A stretch of DNA of 64,000 bases, from assembly GCF_002101595.1 (NCBI RefSeq), contig NZ_LQOM01000035.1:1-64000 (forward strand). The letters run 5' to 3'. Shown here piece after piece: positions 19,145-31,342 of this stretch. This DNA comes from Mycobacterium celatum. GTDB lineage: Bacteria; Actinomycetota; Actinomycetes; Mycobacteriales; Mycobacteriaceae. A program made the position numbers and the translations under genes. Numbering within the stretch: position 1 is the first letter of the stretch; every line of letters begins with the position of its first letter. The notes under the pieces were generated by a model that saw only the letters and a list, made by a program, of their open reading frames with translations, did not search any database and was not told the origin of the DNA.

Positions 19145-19389
19145 GTCGCCGCGAGCCGGCGCAGCGGCGGCATGGTTGTCGGAGGTTGACGCCGCGCCGG
19201 CAATGCGGCCAGCAGCCGCGTCGTCGCCTCCGTGACTTGGGCGACCGCGGACTCGAAGGCTTCGGCGGTTGCCGCCGAGGGGCGGGTGATGCCGCTGACC
19301 TTGCGCACGTATTGCCGCGCCGCCGCCTCGATCTCCACGGCCGTGGCCGGCGGCTCGAGGCCGCGCAGTTCGGTGATGTTCCGGCACAT
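19141..19389 (-). CDS. DUF2277 family protein
   Basis: An 82-aa protein, the usual length of DUF2277: MCRNITELRGLEPPATAVEI at the start, RQYVRKVSGITRPSAA in the middle and a Pro-rich ending (RRQPPTTMPPLRR). Function unknown. It is the first gene of the pair with DUF1802, facing echA16 across 36 bp. Confidence 0.88.
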   Translation of the reverse strand: MCRNITELRGLEPPATAVEIEAAARQYVRKVSGITRPSAATAEAFESAVAQVTEATTRLLAALPARRQPPTTMPPLRRLAAT

Positions 19390-19425
19390 GGCTCAACCAT
19401 AGGTGCGGCTGGTTACGGTGTTGCG

Positions 19426-20172
19426 ATGAGCGACATTCTGCTGATCGACACCGACGAGCGCATCCGCACGCTGACCCTGAACCGCCCCGAGTCGCGCAAT
19501 GCGCTGTCCGCGCAACTGCGGGACCGGTTTTTCGCCGCTCTGGCGCAGGCCGAGGAGGACGACACCGTCGACGTCGTGATCCTCACCGGCGCCGACCCGG
19601 TGTTCTGCGCGGGACTGGATCTCAAAGAGCTGGGCGGGCAATCGGCGCTGCCGGACATCTCGCCGCGCTGGCCCGCGATGACCAAACCGGTCATCGGCGC
19701 GATCAACGGCGCGGCCGTCACCGGCGGGCTGGAGCTGGCGTTGTACTGCGACATCCTGATCGCCTCGGAGCACGCCCGTTTCGCCGACACGCATGCGCGG
19801 GTGGGCCTGCTGCCGACGTGGGGGCTGAGCGTGCGGCTCCCGCAGAAGGTCGGGGTCGGCCTGGCCCGCCGGATGAGCCTCACCGGCGACTACCTGTCCG
19901 CCCAGGACGCACTGCGGGCCGGGCTGGTCACCGAAGTGGTGGCGCACGAGCAATTGCTGCCCGCCGCCCGGCAGGTGGCCGCCTCGATCGTCGGCAACAA
20001 CCAGAACGCGGTGCGCGCACTGTTGGCGTCCTACCACCGCATCGACGAGTCGCAGACCAGCGCCGGGCTCTGGTTGGAGGCAAGCGCGGCCAGGCAGTAC
20101 CGGACCACCGGTGACGACATTGCCGCCAATCGGGAAGCCGTGTTGCAGCGCGGCCGGGCGCAGGTGCGGTAA
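19426..20172 (+). CDS. echA16: Enoyl-CoA hydratase/isomerase family protein EchA16
   Basis: A 248-aa crotonase, Rv2831 counterpart (about 249 aa there). The start MSDILLIDTDERIRTLTLNR, first oxyanion-hole segment NALSAQL, second oxyanion stretch ADPVFCAGLDLKEL, and GAINGAAVTGGLELALYCD are typical. The catalytic Glu pair of true hydratases is not both obvious (VTGGLELALYCD at one site, ADTHARVGLLPTWG at the other), so isomerase or another crotonase activity is possible. Convergent with the next lipoprotein gene. Confidence 0.85.
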   Translation: MSDILLIDTDERIRTLTLNRPESRNALSAQLRDRFFAALAQAEEDDTVDVVILTGADPVFCAGLDLKELGGQSALPDISPRWPAMTKPVIGAINGAAVTGGLELALYCDILIASEHARFADTHARVGLLPTWGLSVRLPQKVGVGLARRMSLTGDYLSAQDALRAGLVTEVVAHEQLLPAARQVAASIVGNNQNAVRALLASYHRIDESQTSAGLWLEASAARQYRTTGDDIAANREAVLQRGRAQVR

Positions 20173-20212
20173 GCCGCCGGGGCGGCCACCGTTACCCCAA
20201 TTCGGCGACGGC

Positions 20213-20929
20213 CTACTGGCCACGAACCGCCGAGGTGGCCTTGACCAGCAGGTCCGACAGCAGCTGTTGCGGATTGAGCTGCGTGTCGGTACTCCCCATC
20301 ACCACGACGGAGGTCTGGTTGTCGAGCGCCGCCGTGTAGAGGTAGTCGGGGTCGTCCGAGGCATCGGCGCTCAACTTGACCCCGGTGGTGGTCACGCCGT
20401 CGATGTGCGGGGCGGGGATGCGCTCGGCCGTTCCGGCCGCCTGCGGGTCGCCGGACAAGGTGACGCGGTCGCAGCCCGCCGGGGCCTGGCCGGCCGGCAC
20501 CGGCTGGGGCAACCGGAGCGCGACGACGTAGATGTTGCCCTGATCGCCTTCGCCCCGGACACCGGCCGCCTGGGCGCCGACGGAAGGTTCGACGTTGGGC
20601 GGGATGACCATCGAGCGGCATTGCGGCGGATCGATCTGAGCGCCGGTGAACGCGGTGATGCCGGAGCTCTCGATATCGTGTTGCGCCAACGTTTTTGGTG
20701 GTTCGGCCGTCGGCGCGAACCCGACCGGAAAGTCGTTTTTGACGTTGTCGACGCGTCCGATGTCGTAGGCCGCGGGTGCTGCAGCAGCCGGCGCATTGGT
20801 CGCCGATGGCGGTTGCGACTGCGACGACGACGTGCCGGGCGGCGACTGTTCCGCCGAATGGCTGCACGCCGAGATGGCAAGTGTTGCGCCGAGTGCTACC
20901 AGCAGGCAAGGGATTTGACGGGAAGTCAT
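20213..20929 (-). CDS. Probable lipoprotein, DUF5642-like
   Basis: A 238-aa lipoprotein: signal peptide MTSRQIPCLLVALGATLAIS then lipobox ISAC with Cys at 22, a Ser/Pro/Ala-rich linker (25-60), and a globular part with YDIGRVDNVKNDFPVGF and paired Cys in DPPQCRSM and AGCDRVTL. It resembles the mycobacterial DUF5642 lipoproteins, whose function is unknown. Located at the outer face of the membrane or in the periplasm-like space. Confidence 0.75.
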   Translation of the reverse strand: MTSRQIPCLLVALGATLAISACSHSAEQSPPGTSSSQSQPPSATNAPAAAAPAAYDIGRVDNVKNDFPVGFAPTAEPPKTLAQHDIESSGITAFTGAQIDPPQCRSMVIPPNVEPSVGAQAAGVRGEGDQGNIYVVALRLPQPVPAGQAPAGCDRVTLSGDPQAAGTAERIPAPHIDGVTTTGVKLSADASDDPDYLYTAALDNQTSVVVMGSTDTQLNPQQLLSDLLVKATSAVRGQ

Positions 20930-20988
20930 TGCATGATCCTTAAAGGTAGGTCTGCCTGGAAGGTCTGCGAAGCCGCTGCGCCCGACGG

Positions 20989-21023
20989 GCGAACACCCGG
21001 CCCCCTTCGGGCCGGGTGTTCGC
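20989..21023 (-). terminator. Strong stem-loop terminator
   Basis: A perfect 15-bp stem (20989-21003 with 21009-21023; arms GCGAACACCCGGCCC and GGGCCGGGTGTTCGC) with a 5-nt loop. It lies 27 bases downstream of the stop of the Trp/His-tailed peptide gene on the minus strand. No U-tract follows, as is common for mycobacterial terminators. Confidence 0.75.
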
Positions 21024-21049
21024 TTCGGCGAGGCTGGGCATCGCGCGGG

Positions 21050-21304
21050 TCACCACCACCACCACCAGTGATGCCACCAACGGTGGTGATGGCGCCACCA
21101 GTGCTCCGGCATGGGTGCGTCGTGCCAACCCGCGGCGACGGGGCCGGACGGATTGCCGAGGGAAGCCGGGATGACTGTGGTGGTTGCCGCGGTCGGCGCG
21201 GCCTGCGCCGACGGGAGGGCGCCAAAGAGCATCGCACCACTGAGCGCACCGGCACCGATAGCACCGACGACCGCCCGGCGCGCCGAACCCGCCCAACTCG
21301 ACAT
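21050..21304 (-). CDS. Secreted small protein with Trp/His/Arg-rich tail
   Basis: An 84-aa protein starting at ATG 21304 with a strong AAGGAGG box. Residues 1-35 form a Sec signal peptide (RRAVVGAIGAGALSGAMLFG, ending ALPSAQAAP). The mature ~48-aa peptide ends in HWWRHHHRWWHHWWWWW, an extreme cluster of aromatic and His residues directly at the C-terminus. Such tails can bind metal ions, heme, heparin-like polymers or membranes. I recognise no named family. It stands alone, with an A+T-rich upstream region and its own terminator hairpin. Confidence 0.75.
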   Translation of the reverse strand: MSSWAGSARRAVVGAIGAGALSGAMLFGALPSAQAAPTAATTTVIPASLGNPSGPVAAGWHDAPMPEHWWRHHHRWWHHWWWWW

Positions 21305-21762
21305 AACAACCTCCTTGAGACAATTCCTTGCTGGTTCGATAACGAACTTAATGCAGCAAATTGACATGTAGCAACCTCTGCAGCGACCTTTAAGCAATTT
21401 CACAAGTTTTCATCTCGATTTGGCATCTCAGGACCGCTGCAATTTGAATTTCAGGAATTCAGTAGACACTGCGTTCCAGTGCTTACCCGCTCAATATGCT
21501 TGATTACCAGCATCTACTGGTCGCCTGAACATAGGATTGTCGTATTTCAGTATCCCATGATCGGCGGAGACATTAAGCGGTTGACCGTGGTGCCGACAAC
21601 AATTTGTTGAAGTCGGCTGTCGTTTGTCCAGCAATGCTAATTAGACGGACTTATTCAGCAGCGCTTCGGGGTCGCCGACTTCCATTCGGAAGACATACTG
21701 ATATGCTGACTCACCAGTCCGGCTCAACTAATGTCCCGTCAGCCAATGGAAGGTTCGCATCA
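21305..21762. other. A+T-rich intergenic region
   Basis: 458 bases without a convincing gene. Counting the first ~180 bases by hand gives about 42% G+C, far below the surrounding genes. It must contain the promoter of the Trp/His-tailed peptide gene on the minus strand and that of the DNA-binding protein on the plus strand. The composition suggests transferred DNA or a densely regulated region. A short inverted repeat CTTCC-ATTC-GGAAG lies at 21679-21692. Confidence 0.6.
21680..21707 (+). promoter_or_regulatory. Candidate promoter of the RHH-like gene
   Basis: A possible -35 TTCCAT (21680-21685) and -10 TATGCT (21702-21707) with 16-bp spacing. The 5-bp inverted repeat around the -35 could be a self-regulation site for a ribbon-helix-helix protein. 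Pattern match only. Confidence 0.35.
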
Positions 21763-22089
21763 ATGAGCGCTGCCGCCGATCGCTTCGAGGCCGACGCCGA
21801 ACGGTCCCGCACACCTGGCAGGGCCGCCCCGCCCACGTTCCCGGGCTCGGCTGCGGCAACCGAACGCATCGCCGTCGGCCAAACGCGCGGCCGCCGAACA
21901 CGCCGTACGGTCGATCTCACCCCGACCCAGCACCGAGCCCTCGACATCTGGCAACGAGATGCCGCCGATCGCCTCGGTCTTGCCCGCGTGACCGGACAAG
22001 AGGTGCTGACCGCGCTGATCGACCAGCTGCTGGTGGATCGCGAGCTCTCCGCCCGGATCCAACGCGCCATCCAAGCCGGGCGGCGCTGA
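21763..22089 (+). CDS. Ribbon-helix-helix/ParB-like DNA-binding protein
   Basis: A 108-aa protein from ATG 21763, preceded by GGAAGG at a good distance; an upstream ATG at 21703 would add 20 residues. The N-terminal half is a disordered Ala/Pro/Arg-rich tail with GRRTRRTVDLTPTQHRALDI, followed by two predicted helices (DRLGLARVTGQEVLTALIDQ, then LLVDRELSARIQRAIQAGRR). This strand-helix-helix layout, with a basic flexible arm, fits RHH regulators and plasmid centromere-binding proteins. No ParA or toxin partner lies next to it. The A+T-rich upstream region suggests a remnant of a mobile element. Confidence 0.55.
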   Translation: MSAAADRFEADAERSRTPGRAAPPTFPGSAAATERIAVGQTRGRRTRRTVDLTPTQHRALDIWQRDAADRLGLARVTGQEVLTALIDQLLVDRELSARIQRAIQAGRR

Positions 22090-22099
22090 ACTCCCGCGA

Positions 22100-22669
22100 C
22101 TAGCGCCGGTCGCCAATTTTCCTGATGACTCGGCACGGATTGCCGGCCGCCACGACTCCCGCCGGCACATCCCTGGTCACGACACTGCCGGCGCCGACAA
22201 CCGCGTTGTCACCGATGGACACCCCGGGACAGACGATGACTCCGCCTCCGAGCCATACATTGTTGCCGACCGCTATGGGAGACGCGGATTCCCAAGCCGC
22301 TCGGCGGGTTTCGTAGTCGTCGACCGGGTGCTGCGCCGTGAGCAGCTGCACTCGGGGACCGATAGACACGTCATCGCCGATGGTGATCGGCGCGCAGTCC
22401 AGCAGAATCGCGTCGTAGTTGAGAAAACTGTTGGCGCCAATGCTGATGTAAGTCCCGTAATCGCATTGGAATCGCGGCAGTATCACCGAACCCTCCCCCA
22501 ACGATCCGAGCAGCTCGTGAAGCAGCTGCACTCGGCGCTCGTCGTCGTCGGCCAGGGTCGTGTTGAAGGTGTCGAGCAGACGCTGACAGGCCCGACGGCT
22601 TGCGACGAGCTCGGCGTCGCTCGCCCGGTAGAGCGCTCCACTGAGCATTCGATCACGCTGACTGTCCAT
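22100..22669 (-). CDS. Maltose/nodulation O-acetyltransferase-like (hexapeptide) enzyme
   Basis: A 189-aa acetyl-CoA-dependent sugar acetyltransferase of the Maa/NodL/LacA type. The N-terminal helical domain (MLSGALYRASDAELVASRRA) precedes a left-handed beta helix of hexapeptide repeats with the catalytic His in LLTAQHPVDDYETRR and the C-terminal VVGAGSVVTRDVPAGVVAAGNPCRVIR. The acceptor sugar is unknown. It follows dinF by 6 bases on the minus strand, so it may be the last cistron of the rimP-dinF transcript; in M. tuberculosis the ugp genes occupy this neighbourhood instead. Confidence 0.88.
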   Translation of the reverse strand: MDSQRDRMLSGALYRASDAELVASRRACQRLLDTFNTTLADDDERRVQLLHELLGSLGEGSVILPRFQCDYGTYISIGANSFLNYDAILLDCAPITIGDDVSIGPRVQLLTAQHPVDDYETRRAAWESASPIAVGNNVWLGGGVIVCPGVSIGDNAVVGAGSVVTRDVPAGVVAAGNPCRVIRKIGDRR

Positions 22670-22675
22670 GCATCC

Positions 22676-25450
<2,775 letters not shown>

Positions 25451-25452
25451 GC

Positions 25453-28143
25453 TTAGTGACGCTCCTTTTCGACCAGCTCGTAGGTCTCGATGACGTCGCC
25501 TTCCTTGATGTCGTTGTAGCCCAGCGTCAAACCGCATTCGTAGCCGTCGCGGACCTCGGTGACGTCGTCCTTCTCCCGTCGCAGCGAGGCCACCGTCAGG
25601 TTCTCGGCGACCACGATGTTGTCACGCAGCAGCCGCGCTTTGGCGTTGCGGCGCATCACACCGGAGGTGACCAGGCAGCCGGCGATGAGGCCGACCTTGC
25701 TGCTGCGGAACAGCGCCCGGATCTCGGCGCGGCCCAGCTGGTTCTCCTCGTAGACCGGCTTGAGCATGCCGCGCAGGGCCTTTTCGATTTCGTCGATCGC
25801 CTGGTAGATCACCGAGTAGTAGCGGATGTCCACGCCCTCGCGGTTGGCCAGCTCGGTGGCCTTGCCCTCGGCGCGCACGTTGAACCCGATGATCACCGCG
25901 TCGGACGCCGAGGCCAGGTTGACGTTGGTCTCGGTGATGCCACCGACACCGCGGTCGATGACGCGCAGCGCCACCTCGTCGTCGACCTGGATACCCATCA
26001 GCGCCTCTTCCAGCGCCTCGACGGTACCGGCGTTGTCGCCCTTGAGGATCAGGTTCAGCTGGCTGGTTTCCTTCAGCGCCGAGTCCAGGTCCTCCAGGGA
26101 AATCCGCTTGCGCGACCGCGCCGCCAGCGCGTTGCGCTTGCGCGCGCTGCGCCGGTCGGCGATCTGGCGGGCGATGCGGTCCTCGTCGACCACGAGGAAG
26201 TTGTCACCGGCGCCGGGCACCGACGTGAAGCCGATGACCTGAACCGGCCGCGACGGCAGCGCCGCCTCGACGTCCTCGCCGTATTCGTCGACCATCCGGC
26301 GCACCCGGCCGTAGGCGTCGCCGGCCACCACCGAGTCACCGACGTGCAGCGTGCCACGTTGCACCAGCACGGTGGCCACCGGCCCGCGGCCGCGGTCCAG
26401 GTGTGCCTCGATCGCCACACCCTGGGCCTCCATGTCGGGGTTGGCCCGCAGGTCCAGTGCCGCGTCGGCGGTGAGCAGCACCGCCTCGAGCAGTGCCTCG
26501 ATGTTGGTGCCCTGCTTGGCGGAGATGTCGACGAACATCGTGTCGCCGCCGAATTCCTCTGGCACCAAACCGTATTCGGTGAGCTGCCCGCGGATCTTGG
26601 CCGGGTCGGCGCCTTCCTTGTCGATCTTGTTGACCGCCACCACGATCGGCACGTCGGCGGCCTGGGCGTGGTTGATGGCCTCCACCGTCTGCGGCATCAC
26701 GCCATCGTCGGCGGCCACCACCAGAATCGCGATGTCGGTGGCCTTGGCACCGCGGGCCCGCATCGCGGTGAACGCCTCGTGACCAGGGGTGTCGATGAAG
26801 GTGATCAGCCGCTGGTTGCCGTCGAGCTCCACCGGCACCTGGTAGGCGCCGATGTGCTGGGTGATGCCGCCGGCCTCGGCCTCGCGGACGTTGGCCTGGC
26901 GGATGGTGTCCAGCAGGCGGGTCTTTCCGTGGTCGACGTGACCCATCACGGTCACCACCGGCGGGCGGGTCTGCAGGTCTTCCTCGCCGCCTTCGTCTTC
27001 CCCGTAGGTGAGGTCGAACGATTCCAGCAGCTCGCGGTCCTCGTCCTCTGGGCTGACGACCTGCACGTTGTAGTTCATCTCGCTGCCGAGCAGCTCGAGG
27101 GTTTCGTCGCCCACCGACTGGGTGGCGGTCACCATCTCGCCGAGGTTGAACAGCGCCTGCACCAGCGCTGCGGGGTTGGCGTCGATCTTCTCGGCGAAGT
27201 CGGACAGCGACGCCCCGCGGGCCAGCCGGATGGTTTCGCCGTTGCCGTGCGGGAGCCGCACGCCACCGACGACGGGGGCCTGCATGTTTTCGTATTCGGC
27301 ACGTTTGGCCCGCTTGGACTTGCGGCCACGCTTCGGTGCGCCGCCGGGACGGCCGAAGGCGCCGGCCGCGCCACCGCGCTGACCGGGACGACCACCACCG
27401 CCACCTGGGCGGCCGCGGAAACCGCCCACGGGCGGGGCTCCGACGCCGCCGCCCCCGCCGCCGCCTCGGTAGCCGCCGCCACCGCCGCCGGGACGACCGC
27501 CGGTGGGCGCGCCGGGACGACCGCCTGGCCCGCCGGGCCGCGGGGCGCCGGGACGCGGCGGACGGCCCTGACCTGCGGCTCCACCCGGACGCGGCGGCAT
27601 GCTGCCCGGCGACATGCCGGGACGCGGCGCGCCCGGCCTGGGGGCCCCTGGACGCGGCGCGGGCGGACGCGGAATGGGCCGCTCAACGGGCTGCGCCGAC
27701 GAGAACGGGTTGTTGCCGACGCGCGGGGTGCGGGCGGCGGGCTTGGGTGCCGGGCTGGGACCCGGACCAGGACGATGCCCGGGAGTCGCGCCCGGCGTGG
27801 GGCCCGGGCGCGTCGGGGGCGGCGCGGCCTGAGGTTGCGGGGCTTGCGGCTGCGCAGTGGGCGGGGCCGGCGGCGTGGGCGGCTCAGCGGCAGGCGCCGA
27901 CGGCTTTTTCTCCGGCGCCGGGGCGGCCTTGGCAGCGGCCTTTGCCGCCGCGCCGTTGCCGCCCGCCTTCTCCGCTGCCTTTCCGCCGCCGAACGACTCG
28001 CGCAACCGGCGCGCGACGGGCGCCTCGACGGTCGAGGATGCCGATTTGACGAATTCGCCCTGTTCGCTCAGCCGGGCGAGAACTTCCTTGCTGGTAACAC
28101 CGAGTTCCTTGGCCAACTCGTGTACGCGGGCCTTGCCTGCCAC
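25453..28143 (-). CDS. infB: Translation initiation factor IF-2
   Basis: An 896-aa IF-2, the GTPase that brings initiator fMet-tRNA to the 30S subunit. The N-terminus ([20 protein letters not shown]) is followed by a long low-complexity region of Pro, Ala, Gly and Arg (about 60-270) with Gly-rich tracts. The G domain carries [16 protein letters not shown] and NKID from about 395; domains II-IV follow and end with [14 protein letters not shown]. The low-complexity section produces long antisense open frames that are not genes. Confidence 0.98.
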   Translation of the reverse strand: MAGKARVHELAKELGVTSKEVLARLSEQGEFVKSASSTVEAPVARRLRESFGGGKAAEKAGGNGAAAKAAAKAAPAPEKKPSAPAAEPPTPPAPPTAQPQAPQPQAAPPPTRPGPTPGATPGHRPGPGPSPAPKPAARTPRVGNNPFSSAQPVERPIPRPPAPRPGAPRPGAPRPGMSPGSMPPRPGGAAGQGRPPRPGAPRPGGPGGRPGAPTGGRPGGGGGGYRGGGGGGGVGAPPVGGFRGRPGGGGGRPGQRGGAAGAFGRPGGAPKRGRKSKRAKRAEYENMQAPVVGGVRLPHGNGETIRLARGASLSDFAEKIDANPAALVQALFNLGEMVTATQSVGDETLELLGSEMNYNVQVVSPEDEDRELLESFDLTYGEDEGGEEDLQTRPPVVTVMGHVDHGKTRLLDTIRQANVREAEAGGITQHIGAYQVPVELDGNQRLITFIDTPGHEAFTAMRARGAKATDIAILVVAADDGVMPQTVEAINHAQAADVPIVVAVNKIDKEGADPAKIRGQLTEYGLVPEEFGGDTMFVDISAKQGTNIEALLEAVLLTADAALDLRANPDMEAQGVAIEAHLDRGRGPVATVLVQRGTLHVGDSVVAGDAYGRVRRMVDEYGEDVEAALPSRPVQVIGFTSVPGAGDNFLVVDEDRIARQIADRRSARKRNALAARSRKRISLEDLDSALKETSQLNLILKGDNAGTVEALEEALMGIQVDDEVALRVIDRGVGGITETNVNLASASDAVIIGFNVRAEGKATELANREGVDIRYYSVIYQAIDEIEKALRGMLKPVYEENQLGRAEIRALFRSSKVGLIAGCLVTSGVMRRNAKARLLRDNIVVAENLTVASLRREKDDVTEVRDGYECGLTLGYNDIKEGDVIETYELVEKERH

Positions 28144-28211
28144 TACTTCTCCTGTCCATGAGGCGACAGCGGTGTGGTGGGCCGCGCCTCGGGTTTAGCT
28201 ATGACGCATGG

Positions 28212-28574
28212 TCATCGGGACTTCACGGTGTGCTCATGTTCTTTGCTACCTGTCCTGTTGCCGGGTGCGCCGAGCGAATCGACATGCTCGACCACCGCGG
28301 ATGTGTCCGGTGAACCGGTGATGCGCAGCGCTCGGGTGAAAGCTCCCCGCCGGATCGCTTCGCGCGTGCACTGCGGTGAGGGATGCAGCCACGCACCCCG
28401 CCCCGGCAGGTTACCTGCTGTGTCGACGATTACGGCGTATTTGCCGTTCCCGCTCGACACCGCCACCACTCGAAGCAGCTCGACGGCCAACTCTCGCTTC
28501 CGGCAGCCGACGCATGTCCGCACCGGTCCTTCGGTGCGTCGATGCGCCGAGGCCGAAGTCTCGCGCTGGATCAC
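28212..28574 (-). CDS. YlxR-family RNA-binding protein
   Basis: A 120-aa YlxR (DUF448) protein, Rv2840c counterpart, between nusA and infB where the family usually sits. Motif [11 protein letters not shown] (residues 18-28) and the [20 protein letters not shown] block are diagnostic. In other bacteria YlxR binds RNA or RNase P RNA. The C-terminus after residue 100 is divergent and His/Lys-rich. Confidence 0.9.
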   Translation of the reverse strand: MIQRETSASAHRRTEGPVRTCVGCRKRELAVELLRVVAVSSGNGKYAVIVDTAGNLPGRGAWLHPSPQCTREAIRRGAFTRALRITGSPDTSAVVEHVDSLGAPGNRTGSKEHEHTVKSR

Positions 28575-28637
28575 GGCTCAGTTTACCTGCACCGGGCCGG
28601 AGCTCAGCACCGGCTGGCCCGTTGGCTTACGACGCTG

Positions 28638-29681
28638 CTACCGGTCGTGGGCCATGCCGTGGCTGGCGCCGCGGTCCGGCTGTCCGGCGGGGTGCTCCGG
28701 CGAATCACCGCGGATGTCGATGCGCCAGCCCGTCAGCCTGGCGGCCAGCCGCGCATTCTGGCCCTCCTTGCCGATGGCCAGCGACAACTGGAAATCGGGT
28801 ACGACCACCCGCGCGGCCCGCGCGGACTGGTCGATGACCGTGACCGACACCACCTTGGCCGGCGAGAGCGCGTTGGCGACGAAGCGGGCGGGATCCTCGT
28901 CGTAGTCGATGATGTCGATCTTCTCGCCGGACAGCTCGCTCATCACATTGCGCACCCGCTGGCCCATCGGGCCGATGCAGGCTCCCTTGGCGTTGAGGCC
29001 GGGAACGTTCGACCGCACGGCGATCTTGGACCGATGCCCCGCCTCCCGGGCCACCGCGACGATCTCCACCGAACCGTCGGCGATCTCGGGGACCTCCAGC
29101 GAGAACAGCTTGCGCACCAGGTTGGGGTGGGTGCGCGACAGCGTGATCAGCGGCTCGCGGGCACCGCGGGTCACCCCGACCACGTAGCAGCGCAGCCGAT
29201 CGCCGTGCTCGTAGGCTTCCCCGGGAACCTGTTCGGCCGCCGGGATCACCCCTTCGGAGCCCTTGGTCTCACTTCCCATCCGCACGACGACCAGACCGCG
29301 TGCGTTGGCGCGGCTGTCGCGTTGGATCACCCCCGCGACGATTTCGCCCTCGCGAGTGGAGAACTCGCCGTAATTGCGCTCGTTTTCGGCGTCGCGAAGG
29401 CGCTGCAGGATCACCTGGCGGGCGGTGGTGGCGGCGATCCGGCCGAAACCCTCTGGGGTGTCGTCCCATTCGGAGAGCACGTTGCCGTCTTCGTCGACCT
29501 CGCGGGCGATCACGCGCACGACGCCGGTCTTGCGGTCGATGTCGATACGGGCGTCCTGCTGATGTCCTTCGGTGTGCCGGTAGGCGGTGAGCAATGCCGA
29601 TTTGATGGTTTCCACCACCACATCCACGGAAATGCCTTTGTCCGCTTCGATCGCGTGCAGCGCGGCCATGTCGATGTTCAT
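28638..29681 (-). CDS. nusA: Transcription termination/antitermination factor NusA
   Basis: A 347-aa NusA of mycobacterial length (Rv2841c, 347 aa). Order: N-terminal RNAP-binding domain ([20 protein letters not shown]), S1 domain (about 130-200), KH1 ([20 protein letters not shown]) and KH2 ([20 protein letters not shown]). No C-terminal acidic repeats, as in other actinobacteria. The ATG at 29681 overlaps the rimP stop. Confidence 0.97.
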   Translation of the reverse strand: MNIDMAALHAIEADKGISVDVVVETIKSALLTAYRHTEGHQQDARIDIDRKTGVVRVIAREVDEDGNVLSEWDDTPEGFGRIAATTARQVILQRLRDAENERNYGEFSTREGEIVAGVIQRDSRANARGLVVVRMGSETKGSEGVIPAAEQVPGEAYEHGDRLRCYVVGVTRGAREPLITLSRTHPNLVRKLFSLEVPEIADGSVEIVAVAREAGHRSKIAVRSNVPGLNAKGACIGPMGQRVRNVMSELSGEKIDIIDYDEDPARFVANALSPAKVVSVTVIDQSARAARVVVPDFQLSLAIGKEGQNARLAARLTGWRIDIRGDSPEHPAGQPDRGASHGMAHDR

Positions 29682-30241
29682 CAGCGCCGCTCCTCTCCCC
29701 CGCAAGCGGGAGGTACCCCCACATCGCTCTGCCGGCCCGATTGCGTCGCCAGGTCCAGCTCGCGTTTGGCCGGCGACGAAAACTCAACTTGCACAACGGC
29801 TTCCACGATCTCATCGAGCGCGACGCTACGCAGCACCCAGTCGCGGCCGTCGCGGACGACCACCGTCACCGTGTTGTCCCGCGTTTCGCCGAGCCTGCCG
29901 ACCAGCCGGGATCCGTCCGCCAGGGCCACTTCGACCTTGCGGCCGCGGGCGCGACGAAAATGCTTTTCGCTGGTCAGCGGGCGCTCCACACCGGGCGAGC
30001 TGACCTCGAGCACGTATTGGCCGTGAATGCTTTTGACGCCGTCGAGCACCCTCGACGCCGATCGGGACAACGCGGCTATGGTGTCCAGGTCCAAGGCGGT
30101 GTCGCCGTCGGCGATCACCGTGATCCGCGGTGGACGGGTCCGGGTGTCGATGACGACGTCTTCGATCTCGTAGCCTGCACGCGCGAACTCACCATCGAGT
30201 AGCTCGATCACCTGCGTCTGCGAAGGTAGCCCGGTGGCCAC
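29681..30241 (-). CDS. rimP: Ribosome maturation factor RimP
   Basis: A ~186-aa RimP (Rv2842c counterpart) from GTG 30241, chosen because the conserved part begins [20 protein letters not shown]; an in-frame ATG at 30349 would add a 36-residue extension not seen in relatives. Core motifs: [48 protein letters not shown]. It helps 30S assembly. First gene of the rimP-nusA-ylxR-infB-rbfA-nrnA-dinF operon, with the promoter in the divergent gap to the Rv2843-like gene. Confidence 0.93.
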   Translation of the reverse strand: MATGLPSQTQVIELLDGEFARAGYEIEDVVIDTRTRPPRITVIADGDTALDLDTIAALSRSASRVLDGVKSIHGQYVLEVSSPGVERPLTSEKHFRRARGRKVEVALADGSRLVGRLGETRDNTVTVVVRDGRDWVLRSVALDEIVEAVVQVEFSSPAKRELDLATQSGRQSDVGVPPACGGEERR

Positions 30242-30389
30242 GGCGAGCTCCTCATCTTGAGTTGTCCGGTCATCGAAGTTCCAGGGAACCAGCAACCAAC
30301 GATACGCCAGGAATCCGCCGTCAGCCGTGGACTGCGAGCGCCCGCTCACCGCTTAGTACCTGCGCCGCGCGCAATGGCAGGATGTTGCT

Positions 30390-30905
30390 GTGCCACCGAC
30401 AGTGCCGGTCGTGACCAGGCGACGCGTGCTAGCCGGCGGTGCCGTATTGGCGGCGTTGGGCATCACCGCGACGGCATGCGGTTCGCGCCAGGACCAGCCC
30501 CCCGCCGTCGACCCACTGGAAGCGCAGTTGACGCTGGCCCGCCACGACAGCGACCTGGCCGCGGCCGCGGCCACCACCGAGTCGTCGCGCGTTGCCGCCG
30601 CGTTGAAGCAGGTCGCCTCCGAGCGTGAGCAGCATGCGACCGCGCTGTCGGCCGAGATCGCGCGAGTCGCGGGCATCACCAGCAGCACCTCCAGTTCGAC
30701 GACGACAACGACCACGACCAGCGCGGCGACCAGACCGCCGCCGGCACTGTCCGACGTCGTCGGCTCGCTGCGCGCGTCGGCCGCCAGCGCGGGTCAGCTG
30801 GCCACGACAGAGTCGGGATACCGGGCCGGGCTGATGGGTTCGATCGCCGCCGCCTGCACCGCGGCGTACACCGTCGGGCTGGTGTTCGGAGACGCCGCGC
30901 CGTGA
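30390..30905 (+). CDS. Exported lipoprotein-like protein (Rv2843-like)
   Basis: A 171-aa protein from a GTG start. A signal sequence with a twin-Arg-like start (VTRRRVLAGGAVLAALGITA) ends in a lipobox-like TATAC, so lipid modification after Tat or Sec export is likely. The rest is helical Ala-rich sequence interrupted by a Ser/Thr run (about 95-112). It overlaps the downstream DUF4439 gene as GTGA. Function unknown. Confidence 0.75.
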   Translation: MPPTVPVVTRRRVLAGGAVLAALGITATACGSRQDQPPAVDPLEAQLTLARHDSDLAAAAATTESSRVAAALKQVASEREQHATALSAEIARVAGITSSTSSSTTTTTTTSAATRPPPALSDVVGSLRASAASAGQLATTESGYRAGLMGSIAAACTAAYTVGLVFGDAAP

Positions 30906-31336
30906 GCGCCTCCGACGACGCGCTGTGCGCGGCGCTGTCCACCGAGCATGGCGTCATCTACGGCTACGGCATCGTCTCTGCCCGCTGCGCGCCGGCCGTG
31001 AACGACTTGGTGGCATCCGCGATGACGCAGCACCGCGAACGTCGGGACCAGGCCATCGAAATGCTGGACGCGCGAAAGGTCACCGCACCCGTTGCCGCCG
31101 CCGGCTACCAGCTGCCCATGCGGGTGGACAACGCCATCGATGCGGCCCGGCTCGCGGCGCGGATGGAAAAAGACACCGAGGTGGCCTGGCGGGCGGTGGT
31201 CGAGCAGGCGGAAACCCCGCAGGACCGCGAGTTCGGCGTGACCGCATTGATCCAGAGCGCCGTGCTGGCCGCGCGGTGGAACCGGGTGGTGGGCGCCTGG
31301 CCGGTCACCACCGCGTTCCCAGGCGGCAACGACTAA
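30902..31336 (+). CDS. DUF4439 (ferritin-like) protein
   Basis: A 144-aa, mostly helical protein of the DUF4439 ferritin-like type, Rv2844 counterpart. Two repeated Glu-His motifs are visible: TEHGVIYGYG near residue 14 and THRERRDQAIE-like sequence (MTQHRERRDQAIEML) near 41. It starts at GTG within the previous stop. The family resembles diiron-carrying four-helix bundles, but metal binding is unproven. Confidence 0.8.
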   Translation: MSASDDALCAALSTEHGVIYGYGIVSARCAPAVNDLVASAMTQHRERRDQAIEMLDARKVTAPVAAAGYQLPMRVDNAIDAARLAARMEKDTEVAWRAVVEQAETPQDREFGVTALIQSAVLAARWNRVVGAWPVTTAFPGGND

Positions 31337-31342
31337 AGCGGG

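Noticed and set aside
16934..20172. CRISPR array expected by analogy with M. tuberculosis
   Set aside because: No regularly spaced direct repeats or cas genes are visible between these genes.
20172..20212. Terminator hairpin GCCGCC-GG-GGCGGC between echA16 and the lipoprotein
   Set aside because: The loop would be only two bases, so the predicted hairpin is not convincing.
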